From positions 26,086 through 90,085 of the forward strand of contig NZ_JACJSF010000029.1 of assembly GCF_014698035.1 (NCBI RefSeq): a DNA stretch of 64,000 nt, read 5' to 3'. Position numbers and translations under genes: made by a program. Positions 30,130 to 38,389 of the stretch are shown here, one piece after another. Source of the DNA: Desmonostoc muscorum FACHB-395. Its GTDB lineage: Bacteria; Cyanobacteriota; Cyanobacteriia; Cyanobacteriales; Nostocaceae. Position 1 is the stretch's first letter, and each line of letters starts with the position of its first letter. The notes below the pieces were generated by a model, which was not told the DNA's origin, did no database searches, and saw only the letters and a list, made by a program, of their open reading frames with translations.

Positions 30130-30476
30130 CGCATATTCAATTTCACCGAAGAGGTAGAGGGGAAGGGAGCAGGGAGCGGGGGGAGAAAGCCCTTCTCCTC
30201 TACATGGAGCAAAGCGAAACATGGGTACGTTCGCACAGCCTCTCGTAGAGAAGAGAAGCCCCGTTCTTCCAGGAGGACGCTTGAACTGGGGCAAAGTACA
30301 AGCTCCGTCTCAGTCTTTCCCCCTACCCCCTGCTCCCCTGCCTCTTTTGACCAGATATCTATTCGCCCTCGCTTTACTTATCTGATGTACATTTGGAAAG
30401 GGCGATGTCTGAGACAAGCCTGGAGAAGATAGGAAGTCTCCGGCTCCGCGCTGGGTGTCTACGCTTATAATTTTTC
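30130..30476. repeat. Composite of dispersed repeats upstream of a Ser/Thr kinase
   Basis: G-rich GGGAGCAGGGAGCGGGG (30165-30181) faces C-rich CCCCCTGCTCCCCTGCC (30327-30343). Between them are small dispersed-repeat pieces (CATGGAGCAAAGCGAAACATG and a TGCGCACAGCC-like piece). Together with the MITE at 29889 this accounts for most of the 606-base spacer. Confidence 0.55.
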
Positions 30477-32309
30477 ATGACAATAACCCTGCTAAACAAT
30501 CGCTATCAAGTTATCCAGGTAATCGGTGCTGGGGGTTTTGGCGAAACCTTTCTGGCAGAAGATGTTCACATGCCTTCTCGCCGTCGTTGTGTGATTAAGC
30601 AACTCAAACCGATAACTAATAACGATCCGCAAAATTACCAACTAATCCAACAACGGTTTGAACGGGAAGCCGCAACCTTGGAATATTTGGGTGAAAGTAG
30701 TAACCAAATTCCTAAACTCTACGCCTACTTTTCTGAGAACGGGCAATTTTACCTTGTCCAAGAATGGATTCACGGCCAAACTCTGACGAAAATTGTCGAA
30801 GCTAAAGGATTTGAGAGTGAAGTTGCTGTTCGGCAAATTCTTTTGAGTCTGCTTTCAGTGTTAAATTATGTCCACAGTAAAGGCATTATTCACCGGGATA
30901 TTAAACCTGAGAACATTATTCTCCGTTCTGTTGATAACAAGCCAGTTTTGATTGATTTTGGTGCAGTTAAAGAAACAATTCGTTCTGTGGTCAACTCTTC
31001 AGGATACCCCACGCGATCGCTCGTTATTGGTACGCCTGGATATATGCCCAGCGAACAAGCCGTTGGCCGCCCAGTTTACGCCACTGATATCTACAGCTTA
31101 GGTTTAACGGCGATTTATCTGCTGACTGGCAAACACCCGCAAGAATTGCAAACCGATCTCAAAACTGGGGAAATACTTTGGCAGGAACACGCCCCTAACG
31201 TCTCTTCTCAATTGGCGGCGGTACTCAATCAGGCAATTAAGCCTCATGCTGGCGATCGCTACAGCACTGCTAGTAAAATGTTACACGCTTTGCAGTCTGC
31301 TAGTAATATCCCTCCTGAGTTAGCTGCAAATACTCCTACAGTTAATTTTTATCCCCCTGCGTCATCGACTCGACAAACCCAGCCATTATATTCCCCACAA
31401 AAACCAACTGTGATAGGGAATTCCACTCCTGGAAACTGGCAAAAACCTGCCGTAATTATTGGTAGTTTGCTGGTAGGCGGCTTGATTGGTGCAGTAGTGA
31501 TTCCTAACATCATTCGTCAGCAACAACCAGAAACAACCATTGTCACAAGTAGCACCCCATCGCTAGAATCTTTGCCTACTCCCGCATCTACCGAATCGCC
31601 CCTTTCTTCCCAAACTTCTCCAGCCCCAGTTGTACCAGCCTCACAACCACGAAAGCGAGTAATTCTCAATCCTTTGCCAACCGTTAATCCCCCAGTTGTA
31701 TCCATACCACAGCCAGAAAAAGAGCCTGTAATTTCAGATACTCCAGTGCCAGAAGTGTCTTCTACACCACAGCCAGAACCAGAGAATATTGCAGTTCCCA
31801 CACCAGAAGCAGTTTCAGCACCACAGAAGAATGATCAGCCACCGAAAAAAGTAGCTGTGACTACCAGCAGTCAAAGCGTTCCCGCATTTCCTACAGGTAC
31901 ATCCAGAAGCGCTGTAGAAGCTACCCTCGGCAAACCAAATCAAGATTTAAGAGGTGCATGGGGTAAGACGCGTGCTGTTGTTTACAAACTAGTACCAAAC
32001 AAAATTGATCTTGGCTACTTATTCGATCGTAATTCTCAAGTGCTGCGTCAAACAGAGGTATCTTTTGCCCAATCGGTAGACCCGCAGGTAATGGAAACTA
32101 CCTTGAATGGAATGTTAGAGGGGCAAGCCACTGAAAAAATTAAGCAGGGACTTAAACAGGTACAACAGGGTCAGTCTGATAATTTCCGTTTTCAGAATGG
32201 CTCAGTCAAGGGCCAGATTATCCGCCAAGAATGTAATTTTATTTACATTAGCATTTGGGATGAAAATTTACATGATTTTGTGAGTCCATCGACAGCCAAA
32301 AGATGTTAA
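30477..32309 (+). CDS. Membrane-anchored Ser/Thr protein kinase
   Basis: 610 aa. The kinase domain (about 10-275) has the glycine loop GAGGFG, K41, HRDIKPEN with D141 and DFG at 160-162, so it should be active. A linker, one membrane helix (VIIGSLLVGGLIGAVVIPNII, about 327-347), a long Pro/Thr/Ser-rich spacer with PQPEPE-type repeats (360-465), and a C-terminal globular domain (about 475-610, FPTGTSRSAVEATLGKPN) that recurs in cyanobacterial kinases follow. The topology places the C-terminal sensor in the periplasm. The start ATG at 30477 gives a normal Pkn N-terminus LLNNRYQV. It is paralogous to the kinase at 48264. Confidence 0.92.
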   Translation: MTITLLNNRYQVIQVIGAGGFGETFLAEDVHMPSRRRCVIKQLKPITNNDPQNYQLIQQRFEREAATLEYLGESSNQIPKLYAYFSENGQFYLVQEWIHGQTLTKIVEAKGFESEVAVRQILLSLLSVLNYVHSKGIIHRDIKPENIILRSVDNKPVLIDFGAVKETIRSVVNSSGYPTRSLVIGTPGYMPSEQAVGRPVYATDIYSLGLTAIYLLTGKHPQELQTDLKTGEILWQEHAPNVSSQLAAVLNQAIKPHAGDRYSTASKMLHALQSASNIPPELAANTPTVNFYPPASSTRQTQPLYSPQKPTVIGNSTPGNWQKPAVIIGSLLVGGLIGAVVIPNIIRQQQPETTIVTSSTPSLESLPTPASTESPLSSQTSPAPVVPASQPRKRVILNPLPTVNPPVVSIPQPEKEPVISDTPVPEVSSTPQPEPENIAVPTPEAVSAPQKNDQPPKKVAVTTSSQSVPAFPTGTSRSAVEATLGKPNQDLRGAWGKTRAVVYKLVPNKIDLGYLFDRNSQVLRQTEVSFAQSVDPQVMETTLNGMLEGQATEKIKQGLKQVQQGQSDNFRFQNGSVKGQIIRQECNFIYISIWDENLHDFVSPSTAKRC

Positions 32310-32703
32310 CTTTCTAGAAAACCTTGTTCTCAAAAATTAAATTTTTGTATCTTAGAAGACAGATTCAGGATTCAATATAGTTTTTCAAAAACTGTCTTTG
32401 CTGGACTAAAATCAACATAATTTCGGTCTTCGCAAACACAAAAACCCAGTTTTTAGAATTAGTGTATTTGTCTTCTAAGTTTTGCAACTAAATCCATAAA
32501 AACCTGTTTACCCAATTCCCCATTCCCAATTCCCAATTCCCATTTTCAAACTGAGTTTCAAATTCTTAATCTTCATAAAGTTATAAATACCATTATTAAG
32601 TTTTTAATAATACTTGTCTCAGCTTGTACATTCATGTCGTAAAGTTCTATCGGAATTGTGTAATCTGAAGACAGCTAATAGCTCATTATTCAATCGAGGT
32701 CTG
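32310..32703. other. Spacer with CCCAATT heptamer repeat
   Basis: Roughly 390 bases, A/T-rich. The only recognised structure is a CCCAATT/CCCCATT heptamer array at 32511-32544. An in-frame TTG at 32614 would extend the next gene into this spacer, but that extension is not conserved-looking. Confidence 0.5.
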
Positions 32704-32922
32704 ATGACTCCTACAATTATGCGTCAGCTTTGGTCAGTGGTTGAAACCGCGCAAGCCAAGCTCCTCTTACAACTGGATGATGCTAGCTTGGTGCAGTGGT
32801 TAGTGAAACAAACCGAAACACAAGTTTTGTTAGATCCTAACGAAACTGATTATCTCTGCCACTACATTCAATCTCGGCTAGCCCTTATACGTGATATTGC
32901 CCATGAACGCCAGTGTTCATGA
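32704..32922 (+). CDS. Small conserved-looking hypothetical protein
   Basis: 72 aa from ATG 32704: MTPTIMRQLWSVVETAQ followed by a helical, Leu/Gln-rich body (KLLLQLDDASLVQWLVKQ) and DYLCHYIQSRLALIRDIA. It resembles small all-alpha cyanobacterial hypotheticals. A GAGG lies 4 bases before this ATG. A longer form from TTG 32614 adds 30 residues without clear structure. It converges with ribD. Function unknown. Confidence 0.6.
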   Translation: MTPTIMRQLWSVVETAQAKLLLQLDDASLVQWLVKQTETQVLLDPNETDYLCHYIQSRLALIRDIAHERQCS

Positions 32923-32964
32923 TAGCAAAATCACGATGAATTGATTGATAGTCAAGTGTTATTA

Positions 32965-34188
32965 CTATTGACTATTGGCTTTTTGGGGAAAATAACCTTC
33001 CACTAAGCAGTCAGAGCCGACTACACGCCAACGAACACGTTCTAGAGACAATGCCTCAGTCATGGTAGTAAAACCTAAATCGCCCACTGGTGTGGGAGCA
33101 ATGCTACCACCAATGATTTTTGGGGCAATAAATGCCAAAACTTTTTGCACTGCTCCTTGAGCGATCGCACTAGCAGCTAAGGTACCGCCACATTCCCACA
33201 AGACGCTACAAAAACCCCGTTCATATAAGTACGCCATTGCGTTATCTGGTGTAAGTGATGTTAATTCCACGATTTCCACTCCCTGTTTGAGCAACAGTTC
33301 TTGGAAATCGGGGTTAGCACCCTTTTGAGTCAACACCAAAGTTGGAGCATCCGCAGTTTGCCACAGGTGGGCACTTTCCGGTAAGTTGAGATGACGACTC
33401 ATCACCACCCGCAGGGGATTATGTGCTTCCGCATGATGGCTAGTTAAATAAGGATTATCTTGTCGCACTGTATTACCGCCGACAATTATTGCATCACAAG
33501 CCGCCCGCAGTTGATGTACTTCATTGCGGGCCTCTTGGCTTGTCACCCAGGCGCTATGACCAGAGGTAGTAGCAATTTTGCCATCTAAAGTCATGGCATA
33601 TTTTAAAATTCCCAAAGGTCGTTTGTAGAGAATGCGATGCACAAAAGCTTCATTTAGCTGACGACAAGCTGATTCTTCTACTCCCACCAACACTTCGATC
33701 CCCGCCGCACGTAAACGGGCGATACCACCTCCAGCTACCAGTGGATTGGGATCAACCATACCCACTACCACTTTTGCTACTCCAGCTTGGATTAATCCTT
33801 CCGAACAAGGGGGAGTACGTCCGTAGTGATTGCAAGGTTCAAGTGACACATAGATTGTTGCACCACGAGCGCGATTCTCCTGCGGAGAGGCTGCGCCAAC
33901 GCCTGCTGCTTGTAAAGCAAACACTTCTGCATGAGGCTCACCTGCACGAGGATGAAACCCTTCGCCGACAATCTCGCCATCCTTGACAATCACCGCTCCC
34001 ACCAAAGGATTTGGGGAAGTCCGACCTAAAGCGCGGCGAGCAAGTTCCAAACACCGCAGCATCATGCGAGAGTCAAAATCAGTTCCGATCTTTTCTTTTA
34101 TAACTGCTGACTCCACTAGATGTATATTTTCCTGAGTGTAATTTGGTAAGGATGCATCTGGTTGAGCGACCACTGGGGAATTATCCAT
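32965..34188 (-). CDS. ribD: Riboflavin biosynthesis deaminase/reductase
   Basis: 407 aa from ATG 34188 (a TTG 18 bases upstream is possible). It is bifunctional: the N-terminal cytidine-deaminase-like domain deaminates diaminohydroxyribosylaminopyrimidine and the C-terminal domain reduces the product. Zinc ligands are visible as HAE, then PCNHYGRTPPC. The reductase half has KYAMTLDGKIAT, SHAWVTS and VVGGNTVRQDNP-like motifs. Between HAEVFALQAAG and RGATIYVSLEPC, normally almost adjacent, there are about 11 extra residues (VGAASPQENRA) encoded by a dispersed repeat. The zinc motifs are kept in frame, so the enzyme is probably active. Confidence 0.93.
   Translation of the reverse strand: MDNSPVVAQPDASLPNYTQENIHLVESAVIKEKIGTDFDSRMMLRCLELARRALGRTSPNPLVGAVIVKDGEIVGEGFHPRAGEPHAEVFALQAAGVGAASPQENRARGATIYVSLEPCNHYGRTPPCSEGLIQAGVAKVVVGMVDPNPLVAGGGIARLRAAGIEVLVGVEESACRQLNEAFVHRILYKRPLGILKYAMTLDGKIATTSGHSAWVTSQEARNEVHQLRAACDAIIVGGNTVRQDNPYLTSHHAEAHNPLRVVMSRHLNLPESAHLWQTADAPTLVLTQKGANPDFQELLLKQGVEIVELTSLTPDNAMAYLYERGFCSVLWECGGTLAASAIAQGAVQKVLAFIAPKIIGGSIAPTPVGDLGFTTMTEALSLERVRWRVVGSDCLVEGYFPQKANSQ
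33871..33902. repeat. In-frame small dispersed repeat inside ribD
   Basis: A 32-base block, GCGATTCTCCTGCGGAGAGG then CTGCGCCAACGC, of the form common between genes in Nostoc genomes (a diverged piece is at 34228-34257 just upstream of this gene). It adds about 11 residues without breaking the frame. Confidence 0.8.
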
Positions 34189-34417
34189 AATTTTAGGCGG
34201 CAACACTGTAAATATTCTGCACGCGATCGCGCAGCCTTTCCACAGGAGACTCGCGCTTTGCTCCTAATAATTGAAAATAGGGGGAAAGGAAAAAGGGTAA
34301 AGTCCAACTTTTAGAGAGAGTTTAAGACCCCAACTGTTGCGTCAGCTTCCCGCTTTCTTACAGTAGTTCAGTGGCTCCAGAATCCCCAACTAAAAACTTC
34401 CTCCTGCCCCCACCCAT

Positions 34418-35017
34418 TTACAGCGTGGCTACAAGTTCCTGTAAGCGATCGCGTCCATCGCGGAAGACGGGCCAACCATCCCCCACCAGCACTGCTTCAA
34501 CTCGACTCAGTTGAGCTAACCTGCGAACAGAAGCAACAGCCTCCTCTCGATTCAGTAGCTTGTCATCTGGCAATATAGTTAAGCTACCTGCTTTACGTGC
34601 CCTGACTAAATCCCCTGTAATCAAAGTTGTCTCCTCCAGTAACAGAGCCAATTCACCGGGAGTTTTCGAGCCTTGGAGTTCAATTACTTTTAAACCAGGT
34701 ACGAACTCTTCACCATCAGATAACCAGCGATCGCAAGGTATGGGAAAAGTGTCTTTTTCTGCCACTGGGCCAGCTATCTTAGCATAAGTTTGATCGGCAA
34801 TATCTTTACTTGCCCTGACATGCTCGGAATTCGTCAGCACAATCCAAACTACACCACCGAGAGATTTCAAATGATTCCAATCATGGTTTGATAGGGCTAC
34901 TGGGTCAATCAAGATGTTTCCATCTGGGCGAATCCAGGCAATCCCATTGAAATCAATATTTCTTGCCGGATTGAAATTAGACCAGCTATAAAGATCGGGA
35001 CGGTGCAAAGATTTCAT
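34418..35017 (-). CDS. Degenerate metallo-beta-lactamase-fold protein
   Basis: 199 aa. The fold is indicated by NILIDPVALSNHDWNHLKSLGGVVWIVLTNSEHVRASKDIA, by LVRARKAGSLTILPDD after LITGDL, and by the final VLVGDGWPVFRDGRDRL. However, the metal motif HxHxDH is reduced to SEHVRAS and the later His and Asp ligands are only partly kept (ITGD is present). So it either binds metal differently or is a non-catalytic member. It sits upstream of ribD on the same strand with a 229-base gap, and is divergent from the aminotransferase. Confidence 0.75.
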   Translation of the reverse strand: MKSLHRPDLYSWSNFNPARNIDFNGIAWIRPDGNILIDPVALSNHDWNHLKSLGGVVWIVLTNSEHVRASKDIADQTYAKIAGPVAEKDTFPIPCDRWLSDGEEFVPGLKVIELQGSKTPGELALLLEETTLITGDLVRARKAGSLTILPDDKLLNREEAVASVRRLAQLSRVEAVLVGDGWPVFRDGRDRLQELVATL

Positions 35018-35196
35018 GATGATTCTGGATCAGTACTTCAGTAATTGACTATTAATATCAATAATTAAGTATATAGATTATAAGGTTGCATTCCCTCTGA
35101 ATCTCGAATTTGAGTATACTACGATAAAACTATCGGTATTATGGGTTTTAGAAAAATTCCTGCATAACCGCAATCGAGATCAACGGAGGTATGGGA

Positions 35197-36369
35197 GTGA
35201 GTGAGATTGGGCGTAAAAAAATATCAGCGAAGGCAGACCAGTTTAGAGAGTCGGTAATTCGGGAAATGACACGGGTGGCACTGCAATATAGTGCAGTGAA
35301 TCTGGCTCAGGGGTTCCCTGATTTTCCATGTCCCCTGGAGTTGAAACAGGCAGCTTATGAAGCAATAGAGGCAGATGTCAACCAGTATGCCATTACTTGG
35401 GGCGATCGCGCATTTCGTCATGCGATCGCTAACAAAGTTCGTTGGTATCTCGGCTTAGATATCGACCCTGAAACCCAAATCACCGTCACCTGCGGTTCCA
35501 CAGAAGCAATGGCATCTGTAATGCTGGCGACAGTCGATCCTGGTGACGAAGTAATTGTATTTGAGCCATATTACGAAAACTACGGCCCCGATGCGATTTT
35601 AGCTGGTGCTACACCCCGATACGTAACACTGCATCCTCCCCATTGGACATTTGATGAAGCACAGTTGCGTCAAGCTTTCAATGCTAATACTAAAGCTATT
35701 ATTATCAACACACCCCATAATCCCACAGGCAAAGTCTTCACCCGTGAAGAACTCACCCTAATTGCTGAACTTTGTCAAAAGTGGGATGTGTTAGCCTTCA
35801 CAGATGAAATCTACGAACATATTCTCTATGATGGCACTCAACATATTGCCTTAGCGACCCTTCCCGGTATGGAAGAACGCACTATTACCATTAACGGTCT
35901 ATCCAAAACTTATAGTGTCACCGGATGGCGAGTTGGTTACATTTTGGCAAACCCCGTATTAACGGGAGCCATTCGCAAAGTCCATGATTTTCTCACCGTT
36001 GGCGCTCCCGCACCATTGCAACGAGCCGGAGTTACCGCGATGCAACTACCACCATCCTATTATGAAGAACTAGGCAAACTTTATCACCAGAAGCGAGACT
36101 CCATCTTACAGATACTCGATGGAGTTGGCATTCCTTACTTTCTTCCCCAAGGAGCCTATTATGTTCTTGCAGATATTTCTAAATTTGGCTACAAAACAGA
36201 TATTGAATTCACTTACCATCTAATTAAAAATATTGGTGTTGCCGTAGTTCCTGGTTCCAGCTTTTTCAGCCAACCAGAAAAAGGCCATTCATTGATCAGA
36301 TTCTGCTTTAGCAAAACACCTGAGACATTACAAGCAGCGAGCGATCGCTTACTCAAACTAAGTAAGTAG
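35197..36369 (+). CDS. PLP-dependent class I/II aminotransferase
   Basis: 390 aa from GTG 35197. Fold-type I: NLAQGFPDFPCP, TCGSTEAM, NTPHNPTGKV, FTDEIYEH and the PLP lysine in NGLSKTYSVTGWRVGY. It belongs to the aspartate/kynurenine/methionine aminotransferase group and probably moves an amino group from a keto-acid-forming amino acid; the exact substrate is open. The ATG at 35191 is only one base after GGAGG (35185-35189), too close to work, while GTG 35197 is 7 bases away, so that start is preferred. A glutamine-synthetase-like gene follows on the same strand. Confidence 0.9.
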   Translation: MSEIGRKKISAKADQFRESVIREMTRVALQYSAVNLAQGFPDFPCPLELKQAAYEAIEADVNQYAITWGDRAFRHAIANKVRWYLGLDIDPETQITVTCGSTEAMASVMLATVDPGDEVIVFEPYYENYGPDAILAGATPRYVTLHPPHWTFDEAQLRQAFNANTKAIIINTPHNPTGKVFTREELTLIAELCQKWDVLAFTDEIYEHILYDGTQHIALATLPGMEERTITINGLSKTYSVTGWRVGYILANPVLTGAIRKVHDFLTVGAPAPLQRAGVTAMQLPPSYYEELGKLYHQKRDSILQILDGVGIPYFLPQGAYYVLADISKFGYKTDIEFTYHLIKNIGVAVVPGSSFFSQPEKGHSLIRFCFSKTPETLQAASDRLLKLSK

Positions 36370-36405
36370 GCGTAAATAATTGTCGTTGGGATAAGGCAAT
36401 AAAAA

Positions 36406-36436
36406 ATAGGCAATAGGAAATAGGCAATAGGAAATA
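36406..36436. repeat. AATAGGC/AATAGGA heptamer repeat
   Basis: Four AATAGGN units lie downstream of the aminotransferase stop. The same heptamer is at 43197-43231. Confidence 0.75.
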
Positions 36437-36482
36437 AACCTCATCTATGTTGAAACTAAGAGTTTTTTAAAATATATATTGA

Positions 36483-36564
36483 TGTAGGTTGGGTGGAGTG
36501 AAACGCAACCCAACATTACCACCTTATTTATGTTGGGTTAAACTATCGCTGCACCCAACCTACA
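36483..36564. mobile_element. 82-bp inverted-repeat element (TGTAGGTTGGGTG ends)
   Basis: TGTAGGTTGGGTG (36483-36495) and CACCCAACCTACA (36552-36564) are perfect 13-bp inverted ends; the subterminal CAACCCAACAT and ATGTTGGGTTA also pair. No coding capacity. A longer, interrupted relative is at 8050-8225. Confidence 0.8.
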
Positions 36565-36574
36565 AAACTTGAAG

Positions 36575-36699
36575 ACTAGTGGTCTATCGCATTAATTTTA
36601 CTAGGTTTGTAGTAAGCGATTTATCGCTCAAATCAAGGACTAAAGTCCTTACTACAGAACTTTTATAACCCTTCAGAATTAATGAGACAGACTACTAGT
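36575..36699. mobile_element. 125-bp MITE-like element (ACTAGTRGTCT ends)
   Basis: ACTAGTGGTCTATCGCATTA at the left (36575-36594) pairs with the right end TAATGAGACAGACTACTAGT (36680-36699) with three mismatches over about 26 bases. The interior contains two short palindromes (AGCGATTTATCGCT and AGGACTAAAGTCCT) flanked by GTAGTA/TACTAC. It lies 10 bases from the preceding element, so two mobile repeats are stacked in this 407-base spacer. Confidence 0.75.
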
Positions 36700-36776
36700 T
36701 CCATATTATTCACGGAACTGGCGAAAGAAGTGTCAAACTAACCACACAAGCAGTTGAACATGATTAGACAATCCCA

Positions 36777-38267
36777 ATGAAAAGACCTGGATTTATTGAG
36801 CGTCATCACCTGTGGACAGAAATCCAAAAAGAAGCATCTGAAAAGATTAAGGCTATTGTTAAAGAACAGGATTTATTGTTGATTCGTACCGCTTGGTCAG
36901 ACCAGCATGGCATTGTTCGCAGTAAGTCGCTCTTACCCCAAGCCTTTTTCAGCGCCCTGGAAAACGGTATGCAAATCAGCACAGGGACATTCCTGTTTGA
37001 TACTGGTGGTGCAATAGTATTTAACCCATTTGTTCCCGGCGGTAGTTTAGACATGCCTTTGATGACAGGTGCGCCAAATCTTGTGGCTGTTCCTGACCCT
37101 GATACCTTCAAAATTGTGCCTTGGGCAAAACGTACTGGCTTTATTCTCTGTGACGAATACTTTCAAAATGGTCAGCCTATGCCCTTTTCTAGTCGTGGTA
37201 TTTTGCGCCAATCATTGGTAGAGTTACATCAAAGAGGGTTGGAGTATATTGTCGGCTTAGAAGTTGAGTGGTATCTAGCAAAGTTAGAAGATCCGATGTT
37301 AGCGATCGCTAATGTTGGTACTTCTGGAAAACCCGGTGAACCTGCTAAAGTTAGCGCTGTAGACCATAGCTTCCAATACCTTTTAGAATCACACAATCCA
37401 GAGATCCAGGATTTGCTGCGCCTTCTGGCAGAGAATTTAGTTGAAATGAAATTGCCTTTAAGGAGTGTAGAAAACGAAGGGGGTGTTGGTCAATTTGAAT
37501 TTACTTTTGACCCGATTCCTGCATTGCAAGCTGCCGATACAATGATGATATTTCGAATGGCAACCAAGCAAATCTGCCGTCAACAAGGTTACATCGCATC
37601 ATTTATGTGCCGTCCAGGATTGCAAGGTTCTTCTTCTAATGGCTGGCATTTGCACCAATCCCTTGTAGACCTTACCACAGGCGAGAACGCTTTCATGTCT
37701 GCAAACTCCCAAACCCTCACGTCAGATTTAGCTAAACACTTCGTTGGTGGTCTTCTCAAACACGCCAATGCTGCTTCTGTGTTCACAACCCCGACAATTA
37801 ACGGCTACAAAAGATTTAGACCTTATTCCCTAGCCCCTGACCGTGCTGGGTGGGGATTGGAAAACCGAGGGGCAATGATTAGATTACAAGGCGGTTTTGA
37901 TGACCCCAGTACCCACATTGAAAACCGAGTTGGAGAACCAGCAGCCAACCCCTATCTCTACATGGCATCGCAATTGATTTCTGGTTTAGATGGTGTAGAT
38001 TGTAAACTTGACCCTGGCTCTCCAACAGAGTCACCTTATACTACAGAAAATCCGATTTTACCCAAAAGTTTGCCAGAGGCGATTTCATATTTAAGCCAAA
38101 GCGAACTTTTTGCTGAAAAAATGGGGCAACAGTTCATAAACTTCATCATTAAGATGAAAGAGAGTGAAATTAATCGCTTTTTGCAGTCCGTCGTCGATCA
38201 GCCACCAGAAGAGTATTTAAAGCAGGTAACTAACTGGGAGCAAAGAGAATATTTTGAATTATTTTGA
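36777..38267 (+). CDS. Glutamine-synthetase-family enzyme (not GlnA)
   Basis: 496 aa. The catalytic-domain motifs are present: GLEVEWYL, VENEGGVGQFEFTFDP, GSSSNGWHLHQSL, ITPTINGYKRFRPYSLAP-like TPTINGYKRF and ENRVGEPAANPYLYMA. The N-terminal domain is that of the gamma-glutamyl-amine or ‘GS-like’ subfamily (RTAWSDQHGIVRSKSL) rather than of GlnA. Members ligate glutamate to amines other than ammonia, for example polyamines or anilines, so GlnA itself is unlikely. Its neighbour upstream on the same strand is an aminotransferase, suggesting an amine or amino-acid pathway; this is inference. Confidence 0.85.
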   Translation: MKRPGFIERHHLWTEIQKEASEKIKAIVKEQDLLLIRTAWSDQHGIVRSKSLLPQAFFSALENGMQISTGTFLFDTGGAIVFNPFVPGGSLDMPLMTGAPNLVAVPDPDTFKIVPWAKRTGFILCDEYFQNGQPMPFSSRGILRQSLVELHQRGLEYIVGLEVEWYLAKLEDPMLAIANVGTSGKPGEPAKVSAVDHSFQYLLESHNPEIQDLLRLLAENLVEMKLPLRSVENEGGVGQFEFTFDPIPALQAADTMMIFRMATKQICRQQGYIASFMCRPGLQGSSSNGWHLHQSLVDLTTGENAFMSANSQTLTSDLAKHFVGGLLKHANAASVFTTPTINGYKRFRPYSLAPDRAGWGLENRGAMIRLQGGFDDPSTHIENRVGEPAANPYLYMASQLISGLDGVDCKLDPGSPTESPYTTENPILPKSLPEAISYLSQSELFAEKMGQQFINFIIKMKESEINRFLQSVVDQPPEEYLKQVTNWEQREYFELF

Positions 38268-38389
38268 GTTGGGTTTATAACTCTCTTAATAAACCAGATT
38301 TACTACTCTTTCGGGCTGTTGAAAACTATTTTAAATCACGCTTTCTTAATCATCCCTTGTTTCCCACGCTCAGAAAACTCGCTCACACA

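Noticed and set aside
30103..30294. 63-codon Pro/Arg/Leu-rich frame on the minus strand
   Set aside because: It lies entirely in G/C-tract and dispersed repeats; composition reflects the repeats.
34189..34417. FMN riboswitch upstream of ribD
   Set aside because: No RFN core motifs seen; the spacer has a diverged dispersed repeat and ordinary A/T-rich sequence.
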